This document shows, one piece after another, positions 27,029 through 39,689 of a stretch of 64,000 nt of DNA. The notes beneath the pieces are model-generated. The model saw only the letters and a list, made by a program, of their open reading frames with translations. It had not been told where the DNA came from and searched no databases. The stretch comes from Rhynochetos jubatus (lineage: Eukaryota; Chordata; Aves; Eurypygiformes; Rhynochetidae): positions 26,390,700-26,454,699 of the forward strand of contig CM050657.1 in NCBI GenBank assembly GCA_027574665.1, written 5' to 3'. A program made the position numbers and the translations under genes. How positions within the stretch are numbered: position 1 is the first letter of the stretch; the number at the start of each line of letters is the position of its first letter.

Positions 27029-27934
27029 TTACTTGCCCAGGCTGTGATCATAAATTGTTGGCTTACTTATTCAAAATCAAGGCAGGAGACATTTCAAAGA
27101 GATGTAATGATGTCCTCTTAGCCCCAGGTGAAGAATTAACAATCATGACACTCTTAATGAGTAATCCCATGTCAGGGGATACTGATTTCTAATTCCAACA
27201 AGAGCCAGTTTAAAAGCTGGCTTGGAGATGGCAGAACAAAAATCACACTCTTCTTCTGACACTGCCAGAAAATCAGCCGCCTCTTTGTGTTTACTGTGGA
27301 GTTGCATGTTGCTGAACCCATGTCCACCTGCATTCACACACGCCCCCAGAGCATGACAAAAGGGGTGCAGTTGGTCTATTCTATGACCACTTAAGGAATG
27401 GCAGCTGACAGTCAGACACTGCCAATTCTGAAGAGGGAGTGGGACAGGAACCCACTGGGATTGGCAGCGAGGTCCCCATCCTAACATGCCCGGAAATGGC
27501 ACGTCTCCCTCCTGGCAAGGCAGAATTCGTACGGCTCCTTCTCCCCAAGGGAGGAAATCACCCTCCCCTCCTGGAAGCCAGGCACAGCAGTAACTGCACC
27601 ACTGCCATCAGGTCCCACGCACAGTGGGCAAGCTCTCGGTGACATCATCTTCGTAAATGCAATGCTACACGGACGGCTTCGTTTGCATCACTTGGAAAAA
27701 ACTCATTAGCATCATTAGCAACACATTTTCATAGTGGCTAACAGGTATGTCATCCTAGAAATTTCTCCCTTGGCTAGAGATAAAAGTCCACCATCACCGC
27801 TGGCTTTCAGCACTACAGAAAACAGAGAAAATACCCAATGTGTAAAAAGGAAAGGTTGTTCCCAGTATTTACGGCGTGACTGACTCTCACAGCTCGTCAT
27901 CTATCACCTACGCTACCTCTGGGGTTCCCTGCTA

Positions 27935-28240
27935 CGCGCAGACTCCAGAACACGGGGCGCAGCCCCCCGCACAGCCGGGGCTCGCTCCTTCTGTTTTAGC
28001 CTTCCCTTAGCCCGCCTCGTTCTTTCCCTCTTTCCCTTACGAAGCCCTCCGATGGGAAATGGAGAGGGATTTTAGTAACACATTTATAACACAAGTTACT
28101 TCATTCTTATTAACCAAAGCCATTTACGGCATTTCCCGAAGAGGCCTAACATTACGACGTGCCGTGCACCAGCTGTAAGAGCGCTGGGAGAGCAGTCCGC
28201 TTTCGCTCGCCGTGGCTGCCGCCGGACCAGAGGATCTTAG
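27935..28240. other. CpG-rich block in intron 3, 1 kb before exon 4
   Basis: By hand count there are about 23 CpG in 300 bases. They fall in two clusters: CTACGCGCAGACTC to GCCGGGGCTCGC, and CCGCTTTCGCTCGCCGTGG to GCCGCCGG. An AT-rich stretch with CATTTATAACAC lies between them. No exon or known element was recognised. It is a candidate regulatory block with no further support from sequence alone. Confidence 0.35.
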
Positions 28241-29402
28241 AAAAACACATCGCTCGAGTGACTAAGATTTATGCTTCCAGAGCTTACACGCATCACATTA
28301 TTAGATAAGGTCCAACCTGCAAGGTGCTTTCTGGCCATGTTTCAAACGGCCTTGGGGTTTCGATTAAAATCAGAAACCGCAGCTTTGGCAGGAAGAAATC
28401 AGGAGGGTCAAACCCAGCCTCCCCACATCGGAGACACATCCCCGAACACAAATGCAAACCCACCGGGTGCAGCCTATCAGCCAGGCAGTCGCAGAACACG
28501 AAGGCAACGCGTGTAAAATGGCTTATCCCGCCTGTGATGTGAATTGCCCAGGGAAAAAAAAAAAACAAACCACAAAACAGAAACAAACACGGAAAATTAC
28601 CTTTCAGTTTTTTGACGTGATTTGCAATAGCTGGTGAGTGAGTTGTACTATCGCTGTATGTCCTCTTGCGCCTGGTTTAACGACGGCAGCAGTCAAGTGG
28701 CAGATTCTGATCTGAGATACGATTCCCAGCTTTCAATGTCACAGCTCGGATCAGAAATATGCCTAAGCCTGTGCATGACCAGGACAGACACTGACAGGAG
28801 GAATCTTGCTGCCATATATAAAGATAAGGCATGGAAAAACTCAAAACAAGAGGAGACCAGGCTGACCGCTCTTATCCACAGAATTCTTTCTATTATTCAA
28901 GGTTGTTAAAATAAAACATGCAAACTAACACTACTGTTAATGTGAACATCACGGATCACAGCAATTACAGAAGGACAAGCTGCCTTTTGCATCTTCACGG
29001 AATTAAAATACTTGGCAGATAAAAAATCTAGCACAAGGCTGAAGATGGGCTTGAGCTATAACATGTTGTTGGAAAAGGAGGAAAATGTCACAGGTAAAGA
29101 TCTTTGCGACCGTTCCTCCCGCTCACCGTCTTTTCAGACAGTGGGAATTTAAAAGGGAATAGACGGATACAGTGGGTACTGCAAGGTCAATAGTCTGTAA
29201 TTCAAGGATTTTTCCCCCCGTTCCCTTTCATGCACTGTATTTTGTTTTCTACTAAATTAAGCCAAGATCATTAATATTTCAAGACCCGAAGAAAGCTCTC
29301 CAAAGGCAGCGGCTGCTCCTAAAGCACACACAGCCATTTTGCTTCAAAAATAACCTACTCCTGAACAGTTACTTTTCCTCATTTTAACGTTCTCAGAGGT
29401 TC

Positions 29403-30614
29403 ACCACTGTCGTGGTCTAACCCCCGCCAGCAACTAAGCACCACACAGCCGCTCGCTCGCTCCCCCCCTGCAAGATGGGGGAGAGAATAGGAAGAGTAAA
29501 AGAAAACTCATGGGATGAGATAAAGACAGTTTAATCAGTAATGTAAAAGCCGTGCACATAATCAAAGCAAAACAAGGAATTCATTCACCATTTCCCCTCA
29601 ACAGGCAGGTGTTCAGCCATCCCCAGGAAAACAGTGCTCCATCACGCCTACCAGTTACTTGGTGTCGTAGTTTCACGACAGGCCTATTCTACCACTCCGC
29701 CCTCCCCCCTCCCACCACCTCCTCCTGGTGAGGAAGGGTCAGAGGAACAAACTGAAAAAAGCCCGTAGGAGTTGAGATAAGAACTATTTAATTATATAAA
29801 TGAAACTTAGGGAGTTACTAACAATGCTAGTGCTAATGAGTAATTTAAGGAACGGAGGAAGAAGGTAGAACAAATGATACAGGATCCCACCCCGACAAGG
29901 GAAAAAAGGAAAGAAAACCCCACCCGAAGGGAGCAAACCCCCCACGAAACCGCCCGGGGGCCGAGAGAGTAAGAGAGAGGAAAAAAAACTTTCAAACCCC
30001 GACTCCTAGACCGATCTGCCCGGCAAGACACTGGCTCTGCCAGGAGCACCAACCACTCGCCACGAGGTCCCACAACAAACAAACCCCCAGCCCCCTCGGC
30101 CGGAAGCCCCCTCAGACCCTTCCCCTTCCCAGGGTCGTGTCCAACCACAAGCCTTTCCACCCATATCCCCACCCCTTCCCCGCCAGTCCTGCAGTGCCGT
30201 GGGCCCAGGGCTGGCACCACCTATGCAGCTTGATGTGTTATGGGGTGAAGCAAAACAGACTAGCTGGTGCAAAGCTAAGACACTTGGGAATGCAAAAGCC
30301 ATCACTCCAAACATCCCTCCTTCCCTCCTCTTCCCCAGTTCTTTATGCTGAGCATGATGCCATATAGTCTGGAATATCCCTTTGGTCAGCTGGGGTCAGC
30401 TGTGCTGGCTGTGTCCCCTCCCAACTCCTTGTGCCTCCCCAGTCTCCTCACCGGTGGGGTGGGGAGCAGAACAGGCCTTGACTCTGTGGGAGCACTGCTC
30501 AGCAACAACTAAAACATCCCTGTTACCAACACTGTTCCCAGCACACATCCAAAACACAGCCCCATAGCTGCTACCGTGAGGAAAACGAACTCGAGCCCAG
30601 CACAGCACAACCAC
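29403..30614 (-). mobile_element. solo LTR of an endogenous retrovirus, split by a second LTR
   Basis: On the plus strand the element begins TGTCGTGGTCTAACCCC at 29408 and ends CAGCACAGCACA at 30609. The 5-bp repeat ACCAC occurs at 29403-29407 and 30610-30614, as expected of a target-site duplication. TG...CA ends and a 5-bp duplication fit an ERVL-type LTR. On the minus strand a TATA-like CATAAAG lies at 30341-30347 and a possible ATTAAA poly(A) signal at 29530-29535, so the LTR reads on the minus strand, like EPHA4. Without the inner insertion it would be about 577 bp. No gag, pol or env sequence is present, so it is a solo LTR left by recombination. The sequence resembles a common LTR known from bird genomes; I cannot give its database name. 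Confidence 0.85.
29663..30282 (-). mobile_element. second LTR nested inside the first (620 bp)
   Basis: Within the outer LTR, sequence from TGTCGTAGTTTCACGACA (29663) to GCTAAGACA (30282) interrupts it. The 5-bp repeat CTTGG occurs at 29658-29662 and 30283-30287. Removing the insert and one repeat rejoins the outer LTR smoothly (TTACTTGG to GAATGCAAAAGCC). The ends are TG...CA. The block GTTGAGATAAGAACTATTTA parallels GATGAGATAAAGACAGTTTA of the outer LTR, suggesting the same minus orientation, with a possible ATTAAA at 29787-29792. Most of the body is C-rich and different from the host LTR. No retroviral coding sequence is seen. Confidence 0.82.
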
Positions 30615-31569
30615 ATTTCAGCACGTGGCATAAAAGGAAATTAGATAATGTGTTGCATTAAACCAGTAGTTCTTTCCTCCTAAGAGCTCCATGGTACCGT
30701 CACTTAAAAACCCGAATCTAATCCTGTAAAAGCTGTTCTTAGCATGAAGCACTGCTGACACACCTATTACAGCCAGCGCCTGTTGAGGCTACGGATGGGC
30801 TGTTTTTCGCAGGTTAATCATTTAGTAGGCAAGCAAGGAGCCTGTACAGAACCTGTTCACTGAAAGTCTTTATTGCTCGCTCATGACAAATCTTCATGCT
30901 GCTGCTGTGCTAGGAAGGATTTGCTGGGTGACACCCGGCATGAATGGCGTTCTTACACAGCTTTCGAAAAGATACCATTGTAAAAAGATTAGTTCACATG
31001 TGCAATGCAAACTTTGACTTCAATTCCCTAGCTCTGCCTTAATTGGTTCTTTCTGTTAGCGTTTGGGGGTTTTTTCTTTTGAAAAAGAGAAAAATCTCTT
31101 CTCGCATTCCAGTCACCCACAAGCACAACAGGGTTACAATCACCTGCACTAAATCCAAGGAAAATTCCCAAACAAAAAATATTTTCAGCACGAAAAAGCT
31201 CACAGTTTTTCCTCAGAACAAATCACAATGATTTTAAATGGCCATGAGCTTGAAATAATTATCTTTTGAGTTCTAAAGTTGAAATTTTTTGATTTCTATT
31301 TCTCTGAAAGTGAGACAGGATTTGTCAAACATTGTGGTCATCATTGTACATGGGTTTCGTTAGGGGGGGTGTTTCTGGGGGGCAGTTGGTTTGGATTTTT
31401 GGCATTTGTTCTGTTTTTTAATTTACCAGAGTAATACATGTTAAAACTGCAAAACTGCTCCGAAGAATGATGGAACTTCAGTCAAATCTGGATGTAAATT
31501 TTGTCAAGTTGGTTTTTTTTTAAACTCCATTTTCTCATTAAAACCTGATTTTCAGACTCATGGCTTTTT

Positions 31570-31573
31570 AAAA

Positions 31574-31610
<37 letters not shown>

Positions 31611-31612
31611 GA
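31570..31612 (+). repeat. A-run followed by GAAAA microsatellite
   Basis: A run of about 21 A (31570-31590) is followed by four perfect GAAAA units and GA. It is not preceded by a recognisable SINE or processed gene copy. Length is likely to vary between individuals. Confidence 0.95.
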
Positions 31613-34600
31613 ATATATGTGTGGGCTGGAAAGCCTGCTTGCTTGGTCTCTCCAAATGCTGAATTGTCTATTACAAAATCTCAGCCAGCAATTTCAGAAT
31701 TTAAAAACTCATCTCATAGTGGATGCGGTTCTAGTCACATTCTTTTCCATCACAGCTACAACAAAATATATGGATTCAACCGTTTTTAACTATCTTTAAA
31801 TAAGCTATTGTTTTTTTCTGATTGGAGGGGGGGAATCTTTAAATAATTACTCTTGCAAATGTAAAGTTGTTAAAAAAAAATCCCCCAGTGCTTTCTCTTA
31901 AGTTGTTCCTTTGTCCTTGTTGAGATGGCAATGAATCTTTCCATCATAGTTTGGAAAAGGTTTGCCATGTTTAACAGTTCTTTAAAAACAAGAGAGAGTA
32001 ATGTCTTGCAAAGGCTTGGATAAAGAAACCATTCCAATCTCCTTGTTGACAAGTTCCTAAATCATTAAAAATGAAATGCCTATCTTTAAAAAATCTCAGC
32101 GAGCTCCAAGTGGAAGCTTTGGCGGTGCCATGGAGGCAGCATCTGCTCCTGATGCACAAGAAGGCTAAGCAGGACTCTGGAGCGGGGAGGGAAGAGCCAG
32201 GACAGGGACCGTTCAAGGGAGCCAGCCCTGAGCTGAGAGCCACTGGGCAGCAGCTCCTGCAGAGGCCCTGCTAGAAGATCTGGCACAGCAAAGCGCTTGT
32301 TTGCAGCAGCAGCGAAGACGACCAGGGGAATGACGCCCTTTACAAGGGGAGAACAGGAGCTCCACGCTGGGCTGCAGAGCCACCACCCTACAGACCACTC
32401 TGCTAAAGGCTGCGATCTCCAAGAGTTCATCAAGAAAAGGGCCCTCAACCAGGACACGATCAGCAACCGACCGCAAACCACGCTCCTGCTGCACCCCTCC
32501 TTCCCCAAAGGGACCAGCGCACCAACAAGAACATTTACTATCACAGACAAGTGATTAATACAGCTAAAATCCAGGGGGCTTAGCCGAAATTTCAGAAACT
32601 ACACGTGTAATAGTTTCCAAGTTTTGAAGCAGAAAAATGTATCAGCTACACGGTCACCAAAGATGCAATTTTAGACGAAATCTCCCTCCACGCAGGAAAC
32701 TTTCCCTAAGTCAACGATTGTAGCCAACTTTAATGAAAAACCCCCAGAGAGGATTTTTGGTGACATGAAGGACAAAGCAAATAATAATTTAAGAAAAGAT
32801 ATTTGCATGTCACAGGCTTACAAATTACAGCGAGAAAACAAATTTGCGTTTAAAGACTTGAAAAACCCACTTTGATAGCACATCTCGTGTCTTTCATCGC
32901 TGGTTACTTTTTCTACAGCTCTTCCTTGGCTGGAAATATTTTAAGCTCATGTTTTAACTGCGCCCTCAGGAACAAAAAGTTACTTTTATTTTTCCCCTCT
33001 AATGTTGTTCGTATTCTTTAAGAGGATGGATTTTGTCTCTCGGATTGTAACAAAACCACATCTGCCACATAAGTCGGCAGCATCTTCTCAGCTCTCTTTT
33101 ACTGTTATTACCATATCTGAACAGATTTTTGTGTGTTAATTATAGAACTCAATTGTTTGGATAGTCTCTTTTGATGAGCTTTCTGCCCCGCACCATGAAC
33201 CCCTCCGTTATTGTACAGCTGTTTTCCTTCCAAATGCTCATCAGGGTTTTCTAATTGTCAAGCTGTCCCAGCGACTAGTTCTTTTGACCTAAAAGTCAAA
33301 GAAAGGGAGTCACCCTTGTCTCTCCGACATGAATACCGCAAGAGCCCCAGTGGCCCCCCTAATACCTACGAGACAATGCCTTTCCAGATCATTGCCACTA
33401 CAAGCATAATTGGGTTTGGGGTGAAATGAGAAGATTTTAAATAGGATGAATTAATGAGTTTCTCGTAAAATTAAGTCATTCTCCTGGTCCAATCTAATTA
33501 CTCACTGCAAGGCCCCTGAGGGTGATAAATAAAGATCCTTAGAAGCACGGGGGGAAAAAAAATAATAAAAGAAAAAGCTTTCTCTTGAGCATTTCCTACA
33601 AGTCAAGTCGTAGAATTTGATGTGATGTACCGAATCCTGTTTCCAAATAACGGCAGACTCCTTTGATGTCCACGGCGTAAGATCTTTGCCTCCTGTTAAT
33701 AATGACTGTGTGACTGCTACAAATTAAAACAAGTTCCTCATCTTTAACTCTTCTCGCTGAGGAGAAAACCAGTATTTCTACACACCAAGTGTGTATTTCT
33801 GCTGTGTGAATGACAAGAGGGAACACAAACACAGGGAAAGAGCCTAGACTCTTGGACTTCCGAGCACCATGACTGGGTACAAACCTAGGAACTTCAAAAC
33901 AGAACGAAAGGGACCTCAGAGCACGAATGTACCGTGATGTGAAATCCACACTCCGAGCCACCGAAACTCGGCACACAGCTACACACGCAGAACCTCCTGT
34001 AGAAAGCCACCACATAAACTGGGCAGAGGAGCTCTCCACACAGCCCATCTGAACAACCTCTAAAAACAAAATCTGTGGTTATTTTTTCCCCAGCGTAGCG
34101 ACCTTGGCTACACGTCTGCAGCTTGCGCTGCGGTTTGTTGTTTTCTCTACACTCCAGGGACTGACCCCGTGATGACAGCAGAGCTGCGGCCCTGTCAGGA
34201 GTGGGGAAAGCACGGCCTCCCCGGACAGCCCACAGGCACGCTCCTCTGCTGGGCTGCACCCGGGACGGTTCCCACAGTGGGAGCTGGAGGTCTGGTGGAG
34301 TCACCGCAGAGGACGTGACCCAGCTGCTACTCAGAGCCAGCTGCACGCAGAGCGTGACCCCTTTCCCCACTGCCCCAGATGAGCCCAACCTGTGCGCCAT
34401 GGGGCTTCCACTCGGATGCAGAAGGCTCACGTCCCTCCATCCCACAGGCACACCGTGTGGAGAGAGGAGAGAGGTGGCAGGCACCCAGCCCTATGCTACC
34501 ACTGCGCAGAGGCTGTTCCCTTCCAGCCCACACCGAGTGTGACCCTTGCAAGGCCAAAGTCCACATCCTCCAAGGGAGTCCTTATCTGCCTGGATTTTTC

Positions 34601-35164
34601 CCAATGCAGTAATTCCAAACGTCCAAAGACAGACACCAGGCACACAATCTCCAGCTGCACAGCACCACAGAGGCGGCTCTCCATCAGCCATCTGCTCCCA
34701 CCCAAGCACCTACAGCAGCCGCTGCAGGGGACTCAGCCATGACGGACCAAACGATGGTGGCTCTGCCACGGGTGCAGTTCTTTAGGCCATCAGGAAAGGC
34801 CCAGATGCAGACAGCAGGGTGAGGAAGAGGAGGGCAGCATCCCAAGGCAGTGGCTGTAGTAGTCACAGCAGCACTCAGAAACCTTCGGCAATCCAACAGC
34901 ACACTGCCTGGTGTGCATCCATGGTGAGGTGATGGTCACCTCATTGAAAGGTGGCTAGATTTTTATTTTAATTTTTTTTTGGTTCCTAGGAGACAAGAAA
35001 TTCAACTGTCTAGTTCAGTTTTAGAAGTTAAAAGAAGTGAAGAGCAAGGAGCTAAAGAGATCTTTAGTGTGGAAATGAATCACCATCACCAAGGCCTCTT
35101 CTTGAATCCTCAGGAGAGAAAGGGACGAGGCACTCCCAGCTCACTGCGAGGCATCAAACACCAC

Positions 35165-35830
35165 AGCCTGTCAAAGACACCAGGGAAGAGGCTGTACACT
35201 GACACTAGCCAAATCCCTCTGCACCCTCAAACGCTTCCCATCAGGTCCCACGGACTCATATATGTCCACCTCACTAAGTATCCCTTAACTCAGCCCTCTT
35301 CTGGACTCAGCCGGACCCGGAAGGCCAAGAGGCCAGCCTCAACAGTGAAAACCAAGGCAAAAAAGAATGAGTGCCTCAGCCTTTTCCATGTCCTTGGTCA
35401 CTAGGTCTCCTGCCCCGCTGAGCAGTGGGCGCACGTTTTCCTCAGCCTTTCTTTTGGAGCCTGCAGAAGCAGGTGTCCTCAGTGTCCTTCATATCCCTCA
35501 CTAGGTCCAACTCCAGCCAAGCTTTGGCTTTCCTAACTCCTCGCCTGCATCCTCAGGCAATGGCTAGATTATACAAACGTACTGGGCACTTCACCTGTGT
35601 GTCTGAGCTGCGCCAGGGGCTCCCTGCCCATCCACCCTGCCCTTCTGCTACACCTGCTCTGCCTTCTGCAGCTGCAGTGGGCTGTTTGTGCTTCCAGCAG
35701 CTTGTCCTTTACAACCCAGCTTCTTCGCTATCCTCCTGACAAGCAAATTCCTAAACAAGCCAAAACTTGCCCTGCTGAAGTCCAAGGCTTTAATGTTTTT
35801 GATATACATGAAGTCCAGTGAAATAAACCA
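35165..35830 (-). mobile_element. decayed CR1 LINE fragment (ORF2 linker and start of reverse transcriptase)
   Basis: Minus-strand translation in broken frames gives LDFSRASFGLFRNLLVRRI (about 35715-35795), RKAKAWLELDLVRDMKD (about 35490-35550), ENVRPLLSGAGDLVTKDMEK (about 35370-35440) and SVGPDGKRLRVQRDL (about 35200-35260). These follow, in order, the linker between the endonuclease and reverse transcriptase of CR1 ORF2 and the first reverse-transcriptase block, whose motif is normally GPDG...RVLRELA. Several frameshifts, stops and a gap near 35560-35715 show that the copy is old and dead. Boundaries are approximate. Confidence 0.72.
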
Positions 35831-38516
35831 GAAGAAACGAAGTCCTAGCTCAGCAAAGGGCACGAGCACAACAGGAAAAGACATCTGATACCGCAGTCTG
35901 TTCAAGAGAGCTACGGGCACAAACAAAATCTTGTATCACCAGGTGTATGACACAAGAACCAGAATGTCCCATTAAACCCAGCCAAGGATTGTTTGCCCAG
36001 GTATCATTTCCTTGATACAGCCTTCGGCGTCAATCGCAGCCCTGAGTTTGGAGACCGCGCACTGCGGGCACAGACCCGCGGCACCGCTGGCACCCTTACA
36101 TTTCCAAATCCCCTCTGCAGGGGCAGAGTTTGCATTTTCATTGTGCCGGTCCTAAGCAGTATCAGTTCTCCTGGATTTCACACATAGAAATGTTATGCTC
36201 GTCTTCGAAAGAAACTTTTCAAACTGACTTGTCTCTCATACAAAAGAAACAATTGTGCTGGTAACTCAGTCATTTTACATTATCAGTCACCCTTATCTAA
36301 GGAAACTAGACAGTCAAAAGCATAAAAGAAAAAAATTAAATACATATACAATTCATATGTTAAATAAGTTCAAATAGGCACATACATAGAAAAGCCCAAA
36401 AATGAAAAATTAGCTTTTATTCTTAAAAGCTATTAAGAATTACTCTGAACAGCTACACAGATATATCTATCTACAGAGCTGATAGATCACAACTGCTGAA
36501 AACCCTCCCCTCAAAAACATACAAACTTGAAAATTTCATTTTTCTATGCATTAATAGTAACAGCTTACATATGCAACACCCATCTTTGCTACAGCTGTGG
36601 CATTGTATTGTTCAGCATCCTCCCCATCATGATCACTACTGGCCCTTGGCAGTGCCCTGATGCTGCATTAGCACTGTCAACCCCCTGCATACGCTGCTGC
36701 CAGCCCAGCGCCAGGAGGGTCAGCTGAAAAGTCTCATCAAGACATCGGAAAGGCAAACCCAACCCCTGGACAGAATATGTGCTGCACCGGGATTCTGTCT
36801 GAAATTAAAACAAAAAATTAAAAAGCAAAATTCAGGGTCTGGGTGAAACAATTGCTGACTGAAAAAAAATCCCACACCAGAAACCCAGTGTCAGTGAGAA
36901 GGCAGTGCTTTCCAGAAGGAATGAAAATCCCAACCTGCTCTGCTCTCTACAGGAAGATACTTGCTAGGACCAGCAGTCGCAAGCGAAGCAGCCGGCACTC
37001 CACCAGTGGGAAAAGGGAAGGGCTGTGTGTCCTTGCCATGTCTCCAGGTGGCCCTTCCCTCCCAGCCAGCTCTAGGAGCCGGGTCAGCAGGGTCCGGAGC
37101 GCACGCCTACCTTCATACTGAAGTGCTGCCATGAAGGGGGACGCAGTGCTGAACTGGGGGCTCGGCACCTCGGCGGTCTCGGGGGGTATTTTTGTTAAAT
37201 GTTGAAGCAATAAGCAGATGCCCTGGTATGATAAAGACCCTTCTCAGAAACAGCGATCGAGCGGCTGTGTCCTTTTTCGGCGCAGAGTGCGAACGCTGCT
37301 AGCGCGCTCCGGCAAGCACCAAGAGGATCTTTGTTACTGCCTGAGTCAAGTGTTGGGATGCTTTCCATTTCGGAGTGCTCAAGCTGTCACTGTGCTCCAT
37401 CACAGACTTCATCTAACTTTGAAAGTTTAATCACCTTTATACAAGCTGTGAGATTTAAGAGATGAGTCAACTAATCAGTTTCAAATAATTACTCAATTAG
37501 AAAAACAAGTTGATGGTTTCCCTTGAACAGAAGCAGCACGAGGAGAATCACAAAACTACCAGATTTTGAAGCAAGCCTGTGAAGTTAGGGGTCTTTTTTA
37601 ATTTAAAAAAAAAGAAGAAAATTGTGAGTTTTGTTCTTTAAGCAACAAAATTTTACAGAAAAAAAAATCATTACTAATGTTCTACAATATACTGCAGTGA
37701 AGCTGATTAACTGGCCGGAATCTCCACAGTAACAAGCCCTAATCCTCTTGTCAGGAGACCTGCCTGCAAGCTCCTCTCCCCAGTGACGTAAAAGCACTGA
37801 TGGGAACAGAGGTCTCTAACTCAAAGCACTGTCCAGCCAGCCTGGGATTATCTCTCATCTCCTCAACCTTAACAGCTCTGTAGAAAGGCAATTAAACTCC
37901 CAAAGTTAGATGGAGATTGTGATAGAGCACAGTAGCAGCTTGTGCGGAAAGGCTGCTGTAGCTCCACGCGTAGCTCCCACACTACTGTTTAAAACGTTTA
38001 TTTGCTTCGAACACGGGCATCAGCTGGCAGCGGCTCAGGGCCTTGGCCTCAGAAACAGAGCATCCTCGTAAGGTATTAAAGAGCATAGAACGTGTTGTTA
38101 CCAGCTATTTTAAAAGTGCTTGTATTTCTACAGGCTAACGACACACCGCAAGTTGGCTGAAATCATTACATTAATACCCTTTAACGAATTGTCTATTGTC
38201 CAGAATTTGTGGGTTGATCCTGTGCATAAATCTTTTAATACCGTCTCCTTTGTGCAAGTGGAATTTCCCTCCACAGCAGAACTCGGCATAGCTGTAATGT
38301 TTTCTGCTACTGTTGGAGCTTGTATCCTGACCGTGACGGAGCCACGTCACGCCAGCAAGGTAAAAACCACAGTGTGTTTTCCTGGGCTTTTGGATTCTGG
38401 GGTTAACTGTGAACAGCCCACAACAGAGCTGAAGCTCCTACCTTCAGAGCTACAGCAAGATGCCTTAATATGGTTTAATCGTCACATCCTCTCTAAATGG
38501 TTGTATGGTGTTATTT

Positions 38517-38534
38517 AAAAAAAAAAAAAAAAAA
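38517..38534 (+). repeat. isolated A-run (18 bases)
   Basis: An 18-base A-run starts straight after GGTGTTATTT. There is no AATAAA or similar signal in the 40 bases before it and no recognisable gene copy upstream, so I treat it as a plain homopolymer. Confidence 0.9.
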
Positions 38535-39128
38535 GGCGCTATTTGGGTCTCCCCAGGGAATTGCTTGACACAAATGTTCTGGAAGATGCCTAAATATAGA
38601 CAGTTCTGGTGAGCTCCGGGTCTGTGTAAGATAACAACTCTGCACTATTTTTGACCGTTTAACAAAGATGCTTGGAACACAATGGCTTCACCCACTCACT
38701 GCTTTGGCTCTCCCCAGCACCGCAGACAGGAGACGGAGGTGCTCCTGAGAGCCTCCCATCAACATCACTGTAAAAAACTATCAATCTTCTCCTAAGCAGT
38801 ACATCAATCAAAACGGTGGCATGCAAATCATCATCCATTAAGTACTTCACACTTGATTACCCAAGACATTTTAGAGAGGGTCATACATTGATGAGTTGCT
38901 TCTCTCTTCTTTGCCCTTTGCTATTTGGAGTGCATGGCCACTTTTAGCTCATTACCAATGCAAAGTTTAGGATAAAGCTTAATTTCAGCTCTATTGTTTG
39001 TCCTTTTCTCCCCAGATTTGCTGAAGCTGTACTCACAGGGATCACACCTTTTCAGGAAAAGCGGTGGACATAGGCCACATGCAGGTGTACCTTTGCTTAA
39101 ACATGGCACTGACGACCAAAGAGGTTCC

Positions 39129-39152
39129 AGAAGAGGAAGAGGAAGAGGAAGA
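39129..39152 (+). repeat. GAAGAG-type short tandem repeat
   Basis: AGAAGAGGAAGAGGAAGAGG is a short purine-only tandem repeat of about four hexamer units. It lies in a 39.0-39.3 kb stretch of otherwise unremarkable sequence. Confidence 0.85.
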
Positions 39153-39689
39153 CTCAAACCACCCAGGATTTCTCTAGATACCTTTTTCCCCCCAGTTCGA
39201 CCCCAGATGTGAAAATCAAGCTGAGGATGTGCTCCTCTTTGGGCTACCTTACAAAACCCCGGACATGCAGGGGAGCAGCTGGAAGCCATCCTTCTGCATT
39301 TATTCTCACTTGACCTGATGCCTCACAACGAGGTGCAAACTCATGGCTACAGGGGAGAGCCAGAGTCACCAAGGTCTAATTCCTGGCTCCATCAGAGGCT
39401 GAGGACAGCTTGCCTGATCTTCTTCTGGCATTCACGGACACAGCATCACAGTCATAAGAGGAAAAATTCATTTCCTTCTCAGCTGGTCTGGCCTCACCTT
39501 CTGCTCAGTAACTTCCAGGTCATCTCCCTGTGGATCAGGGGAGGTTCCCGGCCGCGGATGACCCTTTTTCACAGGAGTTACTGGCCAGGAAGAATCAGGG
39601 AGCAGTGGAAGAGAAAGCAGGGCTGTTCCTTTGGTCCCCCTAATTTGAAGGGTGTAACTACACAGACACCCAGAGCATAAACTTCAATA

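Noticed and set aside
33894-34484. A 196-codon minus-strand open frame
   Set aside because: No domain, low-complexity GC-rich composition, overlapping frames on the other strand, and inside an intron. Most likely chance.
38120-38534. A 132-codon frame ending exactly at an A-run, suggesting a processed gene copy
   Set aside because: No recognisable protein, no AATAAA-type signal before the A-run and no flanking target duplication seen. The stop is simply formed by TTTAAA at the start of the A-run.
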